Source: Leuctra nigra (lineage: Eukaryota > Arthropoda > Insecta > Plecoptera > Leuctridae). Taken from it: 64,000 bases of DNA. Below, piece by piece: positions 22,303 to 32,359 of the stretch. Each line of letters begins with the position of its first letter. Position 1 is the first letter of the stretch. Both the position numbers and the translations under genes were made by a program. Below the pieces are notes generated by a model. The model did no database searches, was not told the DNA's origin, and saw only the letters and a list, made by a program, of their open reading frames with translations. The stretch is taken from positions 19,903,409 to 19,967,408 of the forward strand of contig OW203765.1 in assembly GCA_934045905.1 (NCBI GenBank). Direction: 5' to 3'.

Positions 22303-23931
22303 TTCGTGCTCTATGATGAGACCAACATAGCGCTAAAGTTAATTACCCCGTAACAGCAGAAGTCGAGGATAAGCGATGTGAGGAGAGATTCTTGAAGCAA
22401 AATTCTCGGTGATATTTTGAAAAGTTGGTATTGCAAATGAATAAATAATTAACTAAGTAAATCTAAAGGATGAATTACATTTTACTGTACTCTTCGACAT
22501 GAAGAGCATTTCTATTGCTAGGTACTTATATTATGTAATATTTTTTATGCTATCTGATAATATTGTCATATTCAATTGAATTGTAGTAACAAAAATTGAA
22601 GATATTTTCTCGTATTTATATGAGAAAATCTATTTATATTTAAAATACCAATTATCCAATCAGGCTAAGCTTAGTTATGTCTACTTGCACCTGTTGTGGA
22701 AATGCACAACTGCCGTTTGACCCAAGGGTAGTTCTCTTGTTAACTATTGCTGGGGTCGTGGAATACTTCATAAAATCGGGAGTACCGAACATTGTGGCTC
22801 ACAACGTTGTCATATATCGAGCTGTTTTGAAACCTGAAGCTTTGAATATTACATCCTCAGTGTATATTTAAAGCCTTAAGTCCAACTGCTCCTAACTCTA
22901 TTCTGAAGGTAACATCATCAAAGTCTGTTGAGTAAATTTATAAGAATTCTCAATAGACACTTAAAAAAATACCTTAAATTGCAGATTCTTCTTACGACCT
23001 CCGTTGTTATTTTTGGAAGTATATTTGTAATCTCTTGGGTAAATTCCAGTGAGACAGCATGTTCAGAATTACACAAATTTTGTGAAATAAAACATCAAAC
23101 ACACAATTTCTAAAGAATACCCTCAATAAAGAAAAAATCTAACTGCGTGATGGCGCCAGAAAAAAAGTCAACAATTTTGACTGACGGAATAAAAAATATA
23201 CATGTGAAATTTTAAGGGGGGGGGGAGGGGCAAGCAGGGCGAGGGAATTTACCCCTGTAGAGCCACCACTGAGTTTAACCATGATTTAACTTATTTACTT
23301 CATTTGTTAACAAATATTACATTGTTCCACCACCTAGCAGCTAACGACTATCACTGAACAACTGCTGTAACTCATTTTATAAAAATGCTCCAGTACAGAG
23401 ACAGGAGAAGGTAACACAGAGAGTGCTTGAAGAAGATGGTTCTCAGGCTCTTGCATTCCTTTTTTTATTAAATTGTCTTCCCAACCTTTTTGATTATTTT
23501 TATCACAGTCAAATCACTACAAACGAAAGTTAGGCCACTAGCACCAAAAGTCAGAGTTCGAATTTAATGATTGTACTACGAGAATTAAGTAAAATATCAA
23601 GAAAATTTGCAAATCAACCTTAGTAATTTGATAGTTAAATCTATATAGAATTTTACTGTGATGACAACATAATGGATATTACTTACTACTTTCGTCATAA
23701 CTTTTGTCAATGACATTATCGAAAACGCATAAAATTATTTAGGTACACCAATGGACACAAACATTGAGTGTTGCGTATATACCTACTTACTCGTTGATGA
23801 ACTTTAACATCGGGGTTACAGTCAAGTTCTGGGAGAGTGGAGAGGAGCTCTCTCATTGGCTGACAGCTGTCACGTGACCTTATTTGACTCTGTTATTCGC
23901 TGATGATAAAAAAGTGGTTGACAGTGTGTAC
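22303..23931. other. Intergenic DNA, mostly featureless
   Basis: At 23215-23275 a G-run followed by CCCCTGTAGAGCCACCACTG resembles the terminus of a decayed hAT-like element. A 64-codon ORF at 22677 has no recognisable motif. Confidence 0.35.
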
Positions 23932-24731
23932 TAGAGGTGAGCGCGTGAGTGATTTTTGACTCACGCGCGGTCACGTCACGCGGGCACGTATTCCACTCAC
24001 GCACACTCACGCACGCGGGTTCTGCATTTCGCTCACGATCACGCACACTCACGCAGGAAATCTTATGGACTCATGCACGCTCACGCACACTCACGAATTA
24101 CAACTCACGCACACTCACGAATTACAACTCACGCACACTCACGAATTACAACTCACGCACAGTCACGCACGTTGATAACTACAAAATCATATACTTTGTT
24201 TAGGTCAGGTCCCTCTAGGTCAGTTCTCATATTTTTGAGACACAACGCAGCTCTTTTTTTTTACAAAGAACGGTTGAGTCAAGTGTAGCAAGGTGAAATG
24301 CAACTTGGCCACGGACCACCTTTACATCTCTTTTCTTATAGGTATAAACTTAGGTAGTATGCATAAAATATTTAAATTTGCTTATCAAGGGTCCATAATT
24401 TGAAATAACAATCGCAACTTTCCTGAACACTAAGCCCTGGCCAAAATGCACAGAAATCTGTTGTTGACAATGTTTTGTTTTTCTAATTAAAAATAATCAT
24501 GCCCCGCAGGGCATTTTTTTTATTTTTCACGAAATAAAAACCAATTTGGGAAGCTGAAATGGCAAAAATAATGGTCACGCGTGACACGCGTGTCACGATT
24601 CACGCGTGACCAGTAACTTTGCACACTCACGCACGACTTATAGCAGTGGTGTGCACACTCACGCACACTCACGCTAAAAGTCGTGAGTCACGCGTGAGTC
24701 ACGCGTGACTCACGTCACGCGCTCACCTCTA
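23932..24731. mobile_element. hAT-like MITE with perfect 8-bp TSD and internal satellite
   Basis: GTGTGTAC at 23924-23931 is repeated exactly at 24732-24739. The ends are TAGAGGTGAGCGCGTGA and its complement TCACGCGCTCACCTCTA. The interior is saturated with TCACG/CGTGA words and holds one GCCCCGCAGGGCATTTTTT block also found in the 5.0 and 7.8 kb elements. Confidence 0.88.
24081..24152 (+). repeat. Three perfect 24-bp tandem units inside the 23932 element
   Basis: Each unit reads TCACGCACACTCACG followed by AATTACAAC, and a partial fourth follows. It yields spurious ORFs in two frames (SRTLTNYN repeats). Confidence 0.93.
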
Positions 24732-24739
24732 GTGTGTAC

Positions 24740-25397
24740 CGTGTATTATGAAGGATAGAAATTAATTGGATAAATAAAAGAGAATCGACTATAATTTTGT
24801 AAATAACAATCAATGATATTTTCATTTCTTAGTTTACAATTGTTTATAATTACTTTGGATTGTTTGGCTTGAGTTTTAACATTAGGATATGATAGGGTTT
24901 AATTATAATTATTTCTGTTCACAGTTCTACAAAGAAACGTCAATTACATGAACAATAGTACATTATAATATCAGTATTTAACATGTTCACAACTAATTTC
25001 ATAAACGAAAACTAGTTTAGAATTGTTTTAATTTCGCAAACTAATTGCCATTGTGGTGATTGATGTATTTGAAACCACTGTAGTGAATAGAAATTCAGTC
25101 TTTATAATCATGGCACAGTTTACAATTCGCCACTTTGTCCAGTGTCATTTTAACAAATCGCTTCCAGTATATTTTCTTAACTGATCAAGAGTTTGACGAC
25201 ACCCACTTCTTCGTTCCATCTTGTTCGGAACATTCTTCTTGATTCTATAAAAACGGTGACTGACTAGTTTAGTTACGTTTACGAAAATTGCATCGTTGTA
25301 GATATCATAACATGTCTTCAGATTGCGTGGTACAAAACATTTTATAGTTAAATCGACGTTGATTATTTTTGATAACAATAAACGCTTTACCAACATA
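24740..25397. other. AT-rich DNA, nothing recognised
   Basis: No exon or element ends were seen. Confidence 0.4.
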
Positions 25398-26062
25398 GTC
25401 CAGTAATTGTGTGATTATACCCACCACTAATTGCAACAGAAGGTTTCAATACATGAATCGATTCAGAAAAATTTCCTCTACAACATATCCAAAATCGACC
25501 AAAATCGCTGTACGGAAAAAGGGTTTTAATGACTTTTTAAGATAATTTCCCATGTTAATTCCATCTTGCAAAAAAAACTTCTTTTCATGTAACTTCGATT
25601 TTGACGAAACTTGGCGGAATTGTTCGCCATCCTAAATGAACACAAATAGCTAGCGTTTTCCTCAAAATCTCATCGTTTGGGAAATATGGACCTCGCAAAA
25701 CGTCAAATTACACTCAAATCGACGAAAACTGACTAAAATATGACTTTTCAATAGCCAATATTTCCCAAACGATGAGATTTAGAGGAATACGCTAGGAGAG
25801 CTATTTGTGTTCATTTAGGATGGTGAACAATTCTGCCAAGTTTCGTCAAAATCGAAGTTACATGAAAAAAAGTTTTTTTTGCAAGATGGAATTAACATGA
25901 GAAATTATCTTAAAAGGTCATTAAAACCCCTTTTCCGTACAGCGATTTTGGTCGATTTTGGATATGTTGTAGAGGACATTTTTCTGAATCGAACGGTACC
26001 AAAAACGCTTCTGTTGCAATTAGTGGTGGGTCATGCTGATTTTTTCACTAGAATTACTGGAC
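25398..26062. mobile_element. Long foldback MITE, about 280-bp arms, TA flanks
   Basis: GTCCAGTAATT and AATTACTGGAC bound it, with TA on both sides (25396-25397 and 26063-26064). Within, CCCACCACTAATTGCAACAG and its complement start arms of about 280 bp that pair with moderate divergence around a loop near 25690-25755. It is probably Tc1/mariner-like. ORFs inside are shadows of the palindrome. Confidence 0.8.
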
Positions 26063-26480
26063 TAACAGGGACGGTCTGTTGTATTTAATGTCAGACCAGC
26101 TGGATTTACAGAATATAACACAAAGAAGGCCGTGATGTGCGCACGAAAATTGTAACCTAACTTGAGTTATCCATCAATTCTTTGATTCAAGGCCCAAGTT
26201 CAAGTATTGAAATGTTGACTATTTTTTAATCTAAAGTGTAAAATAAATTTTATTTTCTCTCTTGACGTTCTTCAATTCGTTTTATTCAACAATTGTTTTC
26301 ATTTAGCTGTCTTCTTGCTGTGTATTTGTTTTTTTAAATTATACTTGATCTTGACTTCATTCAAATAATAACTAGTTCTTGCAAAAATTTGAGCTTGATT
26401 GAATGAATTGATTTTAGATCAATTTTACGGCATATTCGGGCAGGAAAGTCGAAAAGAAAATATTTATGGCAAACCACACA

Positions 26481-26486
26481 TTTATT
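26481..26486 (-). terminator. Candidate polyadenylation signal for the 27-28 kb TARP gene
   Basis: AATAAA on the minus strand lies about 585 bases after the TGA. If used, the 31-bp satellite at 26726-27033 lies inside the 3'UTR. Other AATAAA hexamers occur on this strand near 26247 and 26280. Confidence 0.25.
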
Positions 26487-26577
26487 TTAAATATCCTCAT
26501 TAATTAAAGTTGAATGCAATTTCCTTTAGAAAAAAGGAAAATTAAAGCGGATTTGATGGATTACATGTTAAACCATA

Positions 26578-26646
26578 ATGCGCACAGTTGCGCACAGTTG
26601 CGCAGTTGCGCACAGTTGCGCAGTTGCGCATAATGCGCACGTGCCG
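26578..26646 (+). repeat. GCGCA-based tandem repeat
   Basis: The words GCGCACAGTT and GCGCAGTT alternate about six times. On the minus strand this is in or after the 3'UTR of the TARP gene. Confidence 0.85.
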
Positions 26647-26725
26647 ATTTTTTGGTGATATTTCCATAAAATAAAGTTTTCTTTTACTTGAACACACTGT
26701 ACATTTCAATACCTACTTCGTGTAA

Positions 26726-27033
26726 ATTCTGTGACGTACCGATTAGAGCCTGGTCTTCTATGACGTCTTTGCTCTAGAAGCTGGTCTTCTATGACGCAAT
26801 TCCTCTAGAACAAGTTCTTCTATGACGTCTTTGCTCTAGAAGCTGGTCTTCTATGACGAAATTCCTCTAGAACAAGTTCTTTTATGACGTCATCGCTCTA
26901 GAGCCTGGTATTCTATGACGTCATTGCTTTAGAAGCTGTCTTCTATGATGTCATCGCTTTGGAAACTGGTCTTCTATGACGTCATCGCTTTGGAAGCTGG
27001 TCTTCTATGACGGCATCTAGAGTCTGGTCTCCT
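26726..27033. repeat. 31-bp satellite with CRE and XbaI-type palindromes, beside the TARP stop codon
   Basis: About ten diverged units of the form TCTTCTATGACGTCTTTGCT + CTAGAAGCTGG (31 bases). Three units carry an exact TGACGTCA (cAMP-response-element palindrome), others TGACGTCT, TGATGTCA or TGACGCAA, and many carry TCTAGA-like palindromes. The array ends about 37 bases from the TARP TGA, so it is probably in the 3'UTR. Confidence 0.9.
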
Positions 27034-27070
27034 CCTCGATCACGTGATGCTAGAGCTGCTCTCCACCGTG

Positions 27071-28026
27071 TCATACCTCGCTGTTGCTCCAGATGCCGCC
27101 GCGATCCAGCGGCGCCGCCTCGAACGCCTCCATGGCGCTGAACGTGCTGACGGCGACGTTCTTCTTGCGGTGGTGCGGCTGCAGCGTCGAGTACTTGCCC
27201 GTCGTGGAGCTGTGGCAGCTCCCCGTCGTCGTGCCCCCCGAGCTGTTCGACGACGTCGACGCCCCCTCCACGTGGTTCCCGTAGCGGTTGAGCGTCTGCG
27301 CGTAGAGATAAGGCGCAGGGAGTTGGCCGGGGTCGCCCTTGTTCTGTCTCATTAGTGTGATGGGGACAGTTACTCCCGCTAGAGGGACATTATCGTAGTC
27401 ATGCATCCCCTTCTTGATCCTCTCCGCGAGAATCACATTGTCATACTCGGAGATTCCTTTCTTCACTTTCTCAGAAAGATGTGTCACTTCCGAGATCCCG
27501 CAATCTTCCTTCAGGATCTGCACCTCGGTTTGACACGCTTCCTTGCCTTTAGGGTTCGCGGAGCAGATGTCGGGGGCGCTGTTGCTGAGGAGGAGCGGTC
27601 CGTCGACGCCTTCCAGATCGCTGGCGGCGAGCGTCTCCGACTTCGTCCCGTAATACTCGGCGTTCCCCGACCAAATGTTCGGCGGTCCGTTCTGACGCCT
27701 CCGGTAGCTGGGATGTCTGACGAGATACTCGGAGGCGGGATGATGTTGTCGAAGATGTCGCTCGGCGCCGGGCACCATGGCGCGCACCATGTCCTCGACG
27801 GTCGGGAAGCGTCGGAGGTAGCCGGTGATCGAGAGCAGAGCGGCGAGCTCGGACATGATGAAGGCGGCGATGGCGGCGAAGAACGACCACCCGTAGCGGT
27901 AGTCGAACGTGTTGTGACCGGCGGGGGTGGTGAGAGGCGCCAGGAGGATGTTGCGACGGGGACGGTCGATGAACGCGTCGCTGAGAACGGAGGCGAAGAC
28001 GACGAGACCGCCGCCCAGTGAGAGAC
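27071..28026 (-). CDS. Last coding exon of a stargazin/TARP-like protein (TM3 end, TM4, long cytoplasmic tail)
   Basis: The exon opens after an acceptor (CTACCCTCAG|GT, AG at 28028-28027) with a two-base split codon and encodes 317 residues to TGA at 27073-27071. Residues 1-18 are the end of TM3. After an extracellular loop comes FDYRYGWSFF (40-49), matching the YSYGWSFYF of vertebrate stargazin, then TM4 (about 48-70) with the SEL/AEM position. ASEYLVRHPSYRRR (97-110) matches the post-TM4 PSYRYR region. The tail (about 245 residues) holds a tandem 16-residue module with YDNV at 194-197 and 210-213 and Ser/Thr/Gly-rich stretches, and ends SNSEV, a class I PDZ ligand (S-x-V) comparable to the TTPV end of TARPs. 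Family role: receptor trafficking and gating at synapses. The exon is markedly richer in G+C than its surroundings. TM1-TM2 exons should lie to the right (upstream) but none was recognised. GAG|GTATGA at the stop could instead be a donor. Confidence 0.88.
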
Positions 28027-29168
28027 CTGAGGGTAGAGAGAGAGAGAGAGAACGTGGTGATTTAGTGAAAGATCATGGAAAAACTTCAGCAGAAAAAGGT
28101 TTCGTACGAGATGGAAACTTTTGAAACAGTGGTCTTCAGAAAGCATTGGATACTAAAACACTGTTGTCGTTTACTATGCACGTCTGCACCAGAAGATCAG
28201 AGAAAATGATTCATAAATTGACTAAATTTCTTAGGATTACGTTTTAGCAGCTTCTTAGTTGTCAAAAAGTACACATTGAAGTTAGGTAAACTTGAATGAG
28301 CTTTTTTGCTTGTAATGTGAACTGATGGTATTCTGACAGCTGTGAAAACGTTAACTTATTGAAGAAATTGAGCCTTTTTATGTATATTATATTCCCCTTC
28401 TCTCGTGTACTACACAATTGAAAAAGTATCAATTATTGTGAATTAAATCTATTCAATTGTATTCATTTGCATTCAATTATTTTTATTGTTGTGTGTTTAG
28501 CTGTTCAATCCGGCTCAATCCATAACTTTTAATTGTGTCAATTGAATCTTTAAACAACGTTTGTTTGTCACTGTGAATCTGAATAGAAAAACAATGAGAA
28601 AACACGTAATTAAAATAGAACGACTGTCCTTCTCATCAATGAAAGCTAAAGTGTGTTAGGAAACTCTGATAGATTTGAGTTTGAAAGACACTTGGAATCT
28701 CTGATAAACAACGACTAAAGTCAGGAGATGAGAGATATTTCGAAGTTACACCACACAAGACAGTTTCAACTCTTGCGTGCCATCCCTCGTGTTTGGTGAA
28801 TCATTTCTCGGAACAAATCGTCGCCGGATGACGATGAGATCGTGCCTCGAGCTGCACAAACAGACTAGAGTCACGACCCAATTCCCTCTCAATCCACGCC
28901 AAATCTCACACAGCCGCGTCTATATGCATTGCAGAGATGTCACAACTTTCTGTCAAGTCCATCGGCCACGTATGGAATATGGATAGTGATCCACAAGATG
29001 AAGAGAGATCGAGTGTATGTCAGAACAAAATAACTCTCTGTATGCCAAGAGAAGGGGATTGGAATCTACAAAAATTGGTTTCTCGGGGTACATGAAGGCA
29101 GAAAGTATGAAACTGGTCCATTTGTTCGGGGTATTTAAATGCTTTGGGTTGAGAAAACACACTTCTAA
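28027..29168 (-). other. Intron upstream of the TARP C-terminal exon
   Basis: A short CT tract (minus strand, 28036-28050) precedes the acceptor. The stretch also holds copies of the CCCCTTCTCTCGTG-type motif near 28370-28415 (plus) and 29041-29080 (minus). No upstream TARP exon was recognised. Confidence 0.45.
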
Positions 29169-29314
29169 GGGTCGGTCTTTCAATACTCTGCTAAAGTCAC
29201 AATTAGCTGTTAACAGTTAGTTAGTACAAAACTCTGTCATTCAATTGGTTGTTACCATGACATACAGTCCTAATCAACCGCTTAAAAGTTAGCAGAGTAT
29301 TGAAAGACCGGCTC
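29169..29314. mobile_element. PIF/Harbinger-like MITE, family B, copy 2
   Basis: Ends GGGTCGGTCTTTCAATACTC and GAGTATTGAAAGACCGGCTC, with TAA on both sides (29166-29168 and 29315-29317). 146 bp. Confidence 0.87.
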
Positions 29315-29702
29315 TAAGACAGTGAAGCTGAATATTTTTGAGCGAGCGAAGCGAGCGTCTCCTTTTGGTTCTTTTGGCACTGACCCGTTGCAGACCCATT
29401 TTTTTTAAATCCACTGATTGGTTCAAATTTAAAAAAAATATCTTTCGATTGGTTTGTTTAATCAATTTGAAATTTTGACAAGTCATTACGACCAACATTT
29501 TCCCCACTCTTACAAAGTTTCAGCCAAATCCTCCCATTGGTTAAAATTTTAAAAAAATGTTTCATATGATTTTTGAAATTTAAACTAGAACCGTTTCACC
29601 GATCAACTTAAAACTTTGCATGGTCATTGGGACCAACATTATCTGTATTTTTGAAAATTTTCAGACTAATCTGTGTTAAAATTCAAAAGTTATTGACATT
29701 TT

Positions 29703-30000
29703 ACGGACATTCAAGTATTCAAGTATTCAAGTATTCTTTATTGTTGTTGGAATCAGTACATGGTACACGTAAATATTCTACCCCAGTAAGAAGGAACTTC
29801 TTGTGTCGGGATAGGGCTTACTTAAAATTAAGATATAAACTATAAATTATAAAATTAAAACATTTACACTAGAACATCTCGATAATAATCTAGTGGAGCG
29901 GTCGCTCCACCCAGCCAAGTCGTACTGAACACTCACACTCACTCAACATACCGTAAATGCCTAATAAACTGAGGAGCAGACCAACCACTTTTACTGTAAG
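29703..30000 (-). mobile_element. Probable LINE 3' end inserted into copy A3
   Basis: Read on the minus strand: CTTCTTACTGGGGTAGAATA ... AATAAAGAATACTTGAATAC, ending in short tandem ATACTTGA units. A polyadenylation hexamer followed by microsatellite-like tail units is typical of CR1/L2-like LINE ends. ACATT occurs on both sides of the 29703-31213 insertion. Confidence 0.45.
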
Positions 30001-30235
30001 CAACAACATGGCATTTTCGGCCTACTGGATCTTAAAATTGGAAAATCTCACATTGTTGCAAAATATCTTAATTTCGAGCTATGGCCCACCCCACCCCATA
30101 TACCGAATTTGGGAACAATAGGGTATGTCATTTTCGTGCTAGAGGGCCGTGAAATATGTAAAATTACACCACTTTCTGATTCTGAAGATGATGATTCTGA
30201 TGATATCAGGAAACACTGTTGACAGCGCCACAGCC

Positions 30236-30670
30236 TAAACGGCTGAGCCGATCGATCTGAAATTTTTACCATATATGCACTTTTGGCGTCTGATGATACC
30301 TTGTCCTTACGAATTTTTTGTGCCACCATTTTGAAACCGGAAGTGACGTCATATCTTAAAAACTGATGGACCAATTGGGACGAAACTAGCGCCAAACGAT
30401 TCGGATGGTCTTCTCAATGAAATATCAATAGTCAAAATAGAAATGTACTTTTACCGAAACCGGAAATGACGTCATAAAAATGCCAAATTTGAATGAAATC
30501 ATCTCTTATAACAATAACTACATATTCAGAAGGCTTATAATGTTACATAGCATTTAAAGACACAAATTTTAGGTGGCAGTGAAGTCAGCCGCCATTTTGA
30601 AAACCGGAAGTGATGCCATAACTCGAGAACGGCTGGACCGATTGGAACGAAACTTGCGCTATACTTTATA
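30236..30670. repeat. Degenerate repeated module with CCGGAAGTGACGTCAT
   Basis: Two related segments (about 30236-30410 and 30590-30665) share GCCATTTTGAAA, ACCGGAAGTGAYGYCATA and GGACCRATTGGRACGAAACT, and a third partial one is at 30452. The role is unknown; it is probably part of a transposon. Confidence 0.45.
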
Positions 30671-30822
30671 GCATATCATTTATGGCATATACATAGTAAC
30701 AAGCACAACTTTTCTTAGCAACCAAATCAAAAAGGCGTATTTTTTTAAAGGAATTATAGTCTTTGGTTCCACAATATATGCTACAAATTGTAAGAATAAA
30801 CTGAAAAAAGGAATGATATCCC

Positions 30823-31188
30823 ATAAAAAACACTCCGTGTAAAAATACCAGCCAAGTCTCTTCAACTAAAAAAAAAATAGAAGAAATCTAAAAATTCAGC
30901 ACTGAAAAGTAGTGATATCAAAAAAAGGCCAAGTCAAAACTTTTAAAAATTACTTGGCGCATCGTTTTTCTATGGGATTATAGATATATTTTATGTATAG
31001 ATGAGTATATTTGATTACCGACCTACTTCTATACTATTTATATGCACGATGCGCCAAGTAATTTTTAAAAGTTTTGACTTGGCCTTTTTTTGATATCACT
31101 ACTTTTCAGTGCTGAATTTTTAGATTTCTTCTATTTTTTTTTTAGTTGAAGAGACTTGGCTGGTATTTTTACACGGAGTGTTTTTTAT
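30823..31188. repeat. Perfect 142-bp inverted repeat with 82-bp loop
   Basis: 30823-30964 and 31047-31188 are exact reverse complements over 142 bases by my base-by-base reading, including two homopolymers (A10/T10 and A7/T7). The loop is 30965-31046. A transcript would fold into a long perfect hairpin. Confidence 0.93.
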
Positions 31189-31438
31189 TGTGTAATAATT
31201 GTGTTAATTGACATTTTGCGTGTTGGCTGTCAAATTCACGGCGACTTCGACTCTTCAGTTCAAGGCAAGGTAGTTAGAGCAGAAACTTTCAAACGCAAAT
31301 GAAACTGATAATGACCGTTTAACAGTCGATCTGATATTGTGTACACACACATTTATTATCATATGAGTGGTCCCAGGTATATTTTTTGCAGGAGATCCTG
31401 TGATTTTTGAATATTAACACGGAACCGTTCAATCATAA

Positions 31439-32156
31439 TAGTAGGGGAGCAAATGTAATTCCGCTCGATTGGAGTGCCGAAATTGATTTTTTCATAATTA
31501 TCGATTGTTTACATCATTCTTAATATTACCTGACGTGCCTTCAATTTTTTTGGTAGCCATCTTTGAAAATATGGCGGAAAACGGGCGAAAAACGTAAATT
31601 TTACAAATTATTTTATTGTTGGTAGAGAAAAGGTTGAAAAATTATGAAATAATTCACTAAAACTAACTCAAATATAGTGACTTGAAAATAAAATGCGTCG
31701 TAAACAAAATTTTTAAATTTTGTTTTCAAAAAAACATTTTTTTAAAAAAAAACGCATATTGTTCAAAATGAAATTGTCTACACATTTTAATTCCACATAT
31801 TTTAGTCTAAGTCCACGCGTTTCATAATAAATTGAGAGCAAAAAAACACAGAAACGTGATTGGTCAATTCCAACAATGAAAAAATAAAATTCGTACACGG
31901 CGTATTTTTTTTCAAGTCCCCATATTTGAGTTTGTTTTAGTGAATTATTTCATAATTTTTCATCCTTTCCTCGACCAACAATTAAATAATTTTAAAATTT
32001 ACGTTTTCCGCCATATTTTCCAAGATGGCCACCAAAAAAATTGAAGGCTCGTTAGGTAATTTTAAGAATGATGTAAACAATCGATATTATGAAAAAATCA
32101 ATTTCGGCACTCCAATCGAGCGGAAAGCCTTTTTTCTACACTTGAACCTGCACTAT
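31439..32156. mobile_element. Foldback element inserted into copy A3
   Basis: The left arm (about 31445-31690) and right arm (about 31905-32150) pair: CCGCTCGATTGGAGTGCCGA versus TCGGCACTCCAATCGAGCGG, with indels elsewhere. Comparing with copy A2 (GTTCAATCAAAGGTTTAATC) shows the empty site. The ORF at 32025 is a shadow. Confidence 0.75.
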
Positions 32157-32359
32157 AAAGGTTCAATCGATCAACTTAAAACTTTGCATGGTTATTATGG
32201 ACCAATATTTGAGAAATATTTTGAGATTTTTATACAAGTCTGTGACGAAATTCAAAATTATTGGCTTTTAATGACATTTTTGATAGACATAATTTCGGTT
32301 CGAGGTGTTGCGCGTATCCGTGCTCGCTCATCAACGCGTTACTCAGAGCGTTTTCTTAG

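Larger units (their letters stand above)
29336..32359 (+). mobile_element. Helitron-like element, copy A3, broken up by nested insertions
   Basis: The 5' end TTTTTGAGCGAGCGAAGCGA is near 29336 and the 3' end (hairpin plus TTTTCTTAG) at 32359. Family sequence is present at 29336-29702, about 31214-31438 and 32157-32359, in the order seen in copy A2. The gaps are filled by later insertions annotated separately. Confidence 0.6.

Noticed and set aside
22677..22871. 64-aa ORF MSTCTCCGNAQLPFDP... as a small Cys protein
   Set aside because: No start context, splice or domain support; the length is usual for chance ORFs in this window.
24081..24175. CRISPR-like array (24-bp repeats)
   Set aside because: Units are directly contiguous without spacers and sit inside a eukaryotic MITE.
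23949..24288. Repetitive ORFs (SRTLTNYN and HAHSRITT types)
   Set aside because: They are translations of the 24-bp tandem units.
25879..26088. 69-codon ORF MQDGINMRNYLKRS...
   Set aside because: It lies in the arm of the 25398-26062 foldback, and the arms are non-coding in both directions.
27401..28021. 206-codon plus-strand ORF and two long minus-strand ORFs in other frames over the TARP exon
   Set aside because: They are shadows of a GC-rich exon; only the minus-strand frame with YGWSF and PSYRRR matches a known family and joins a splice acceptor.
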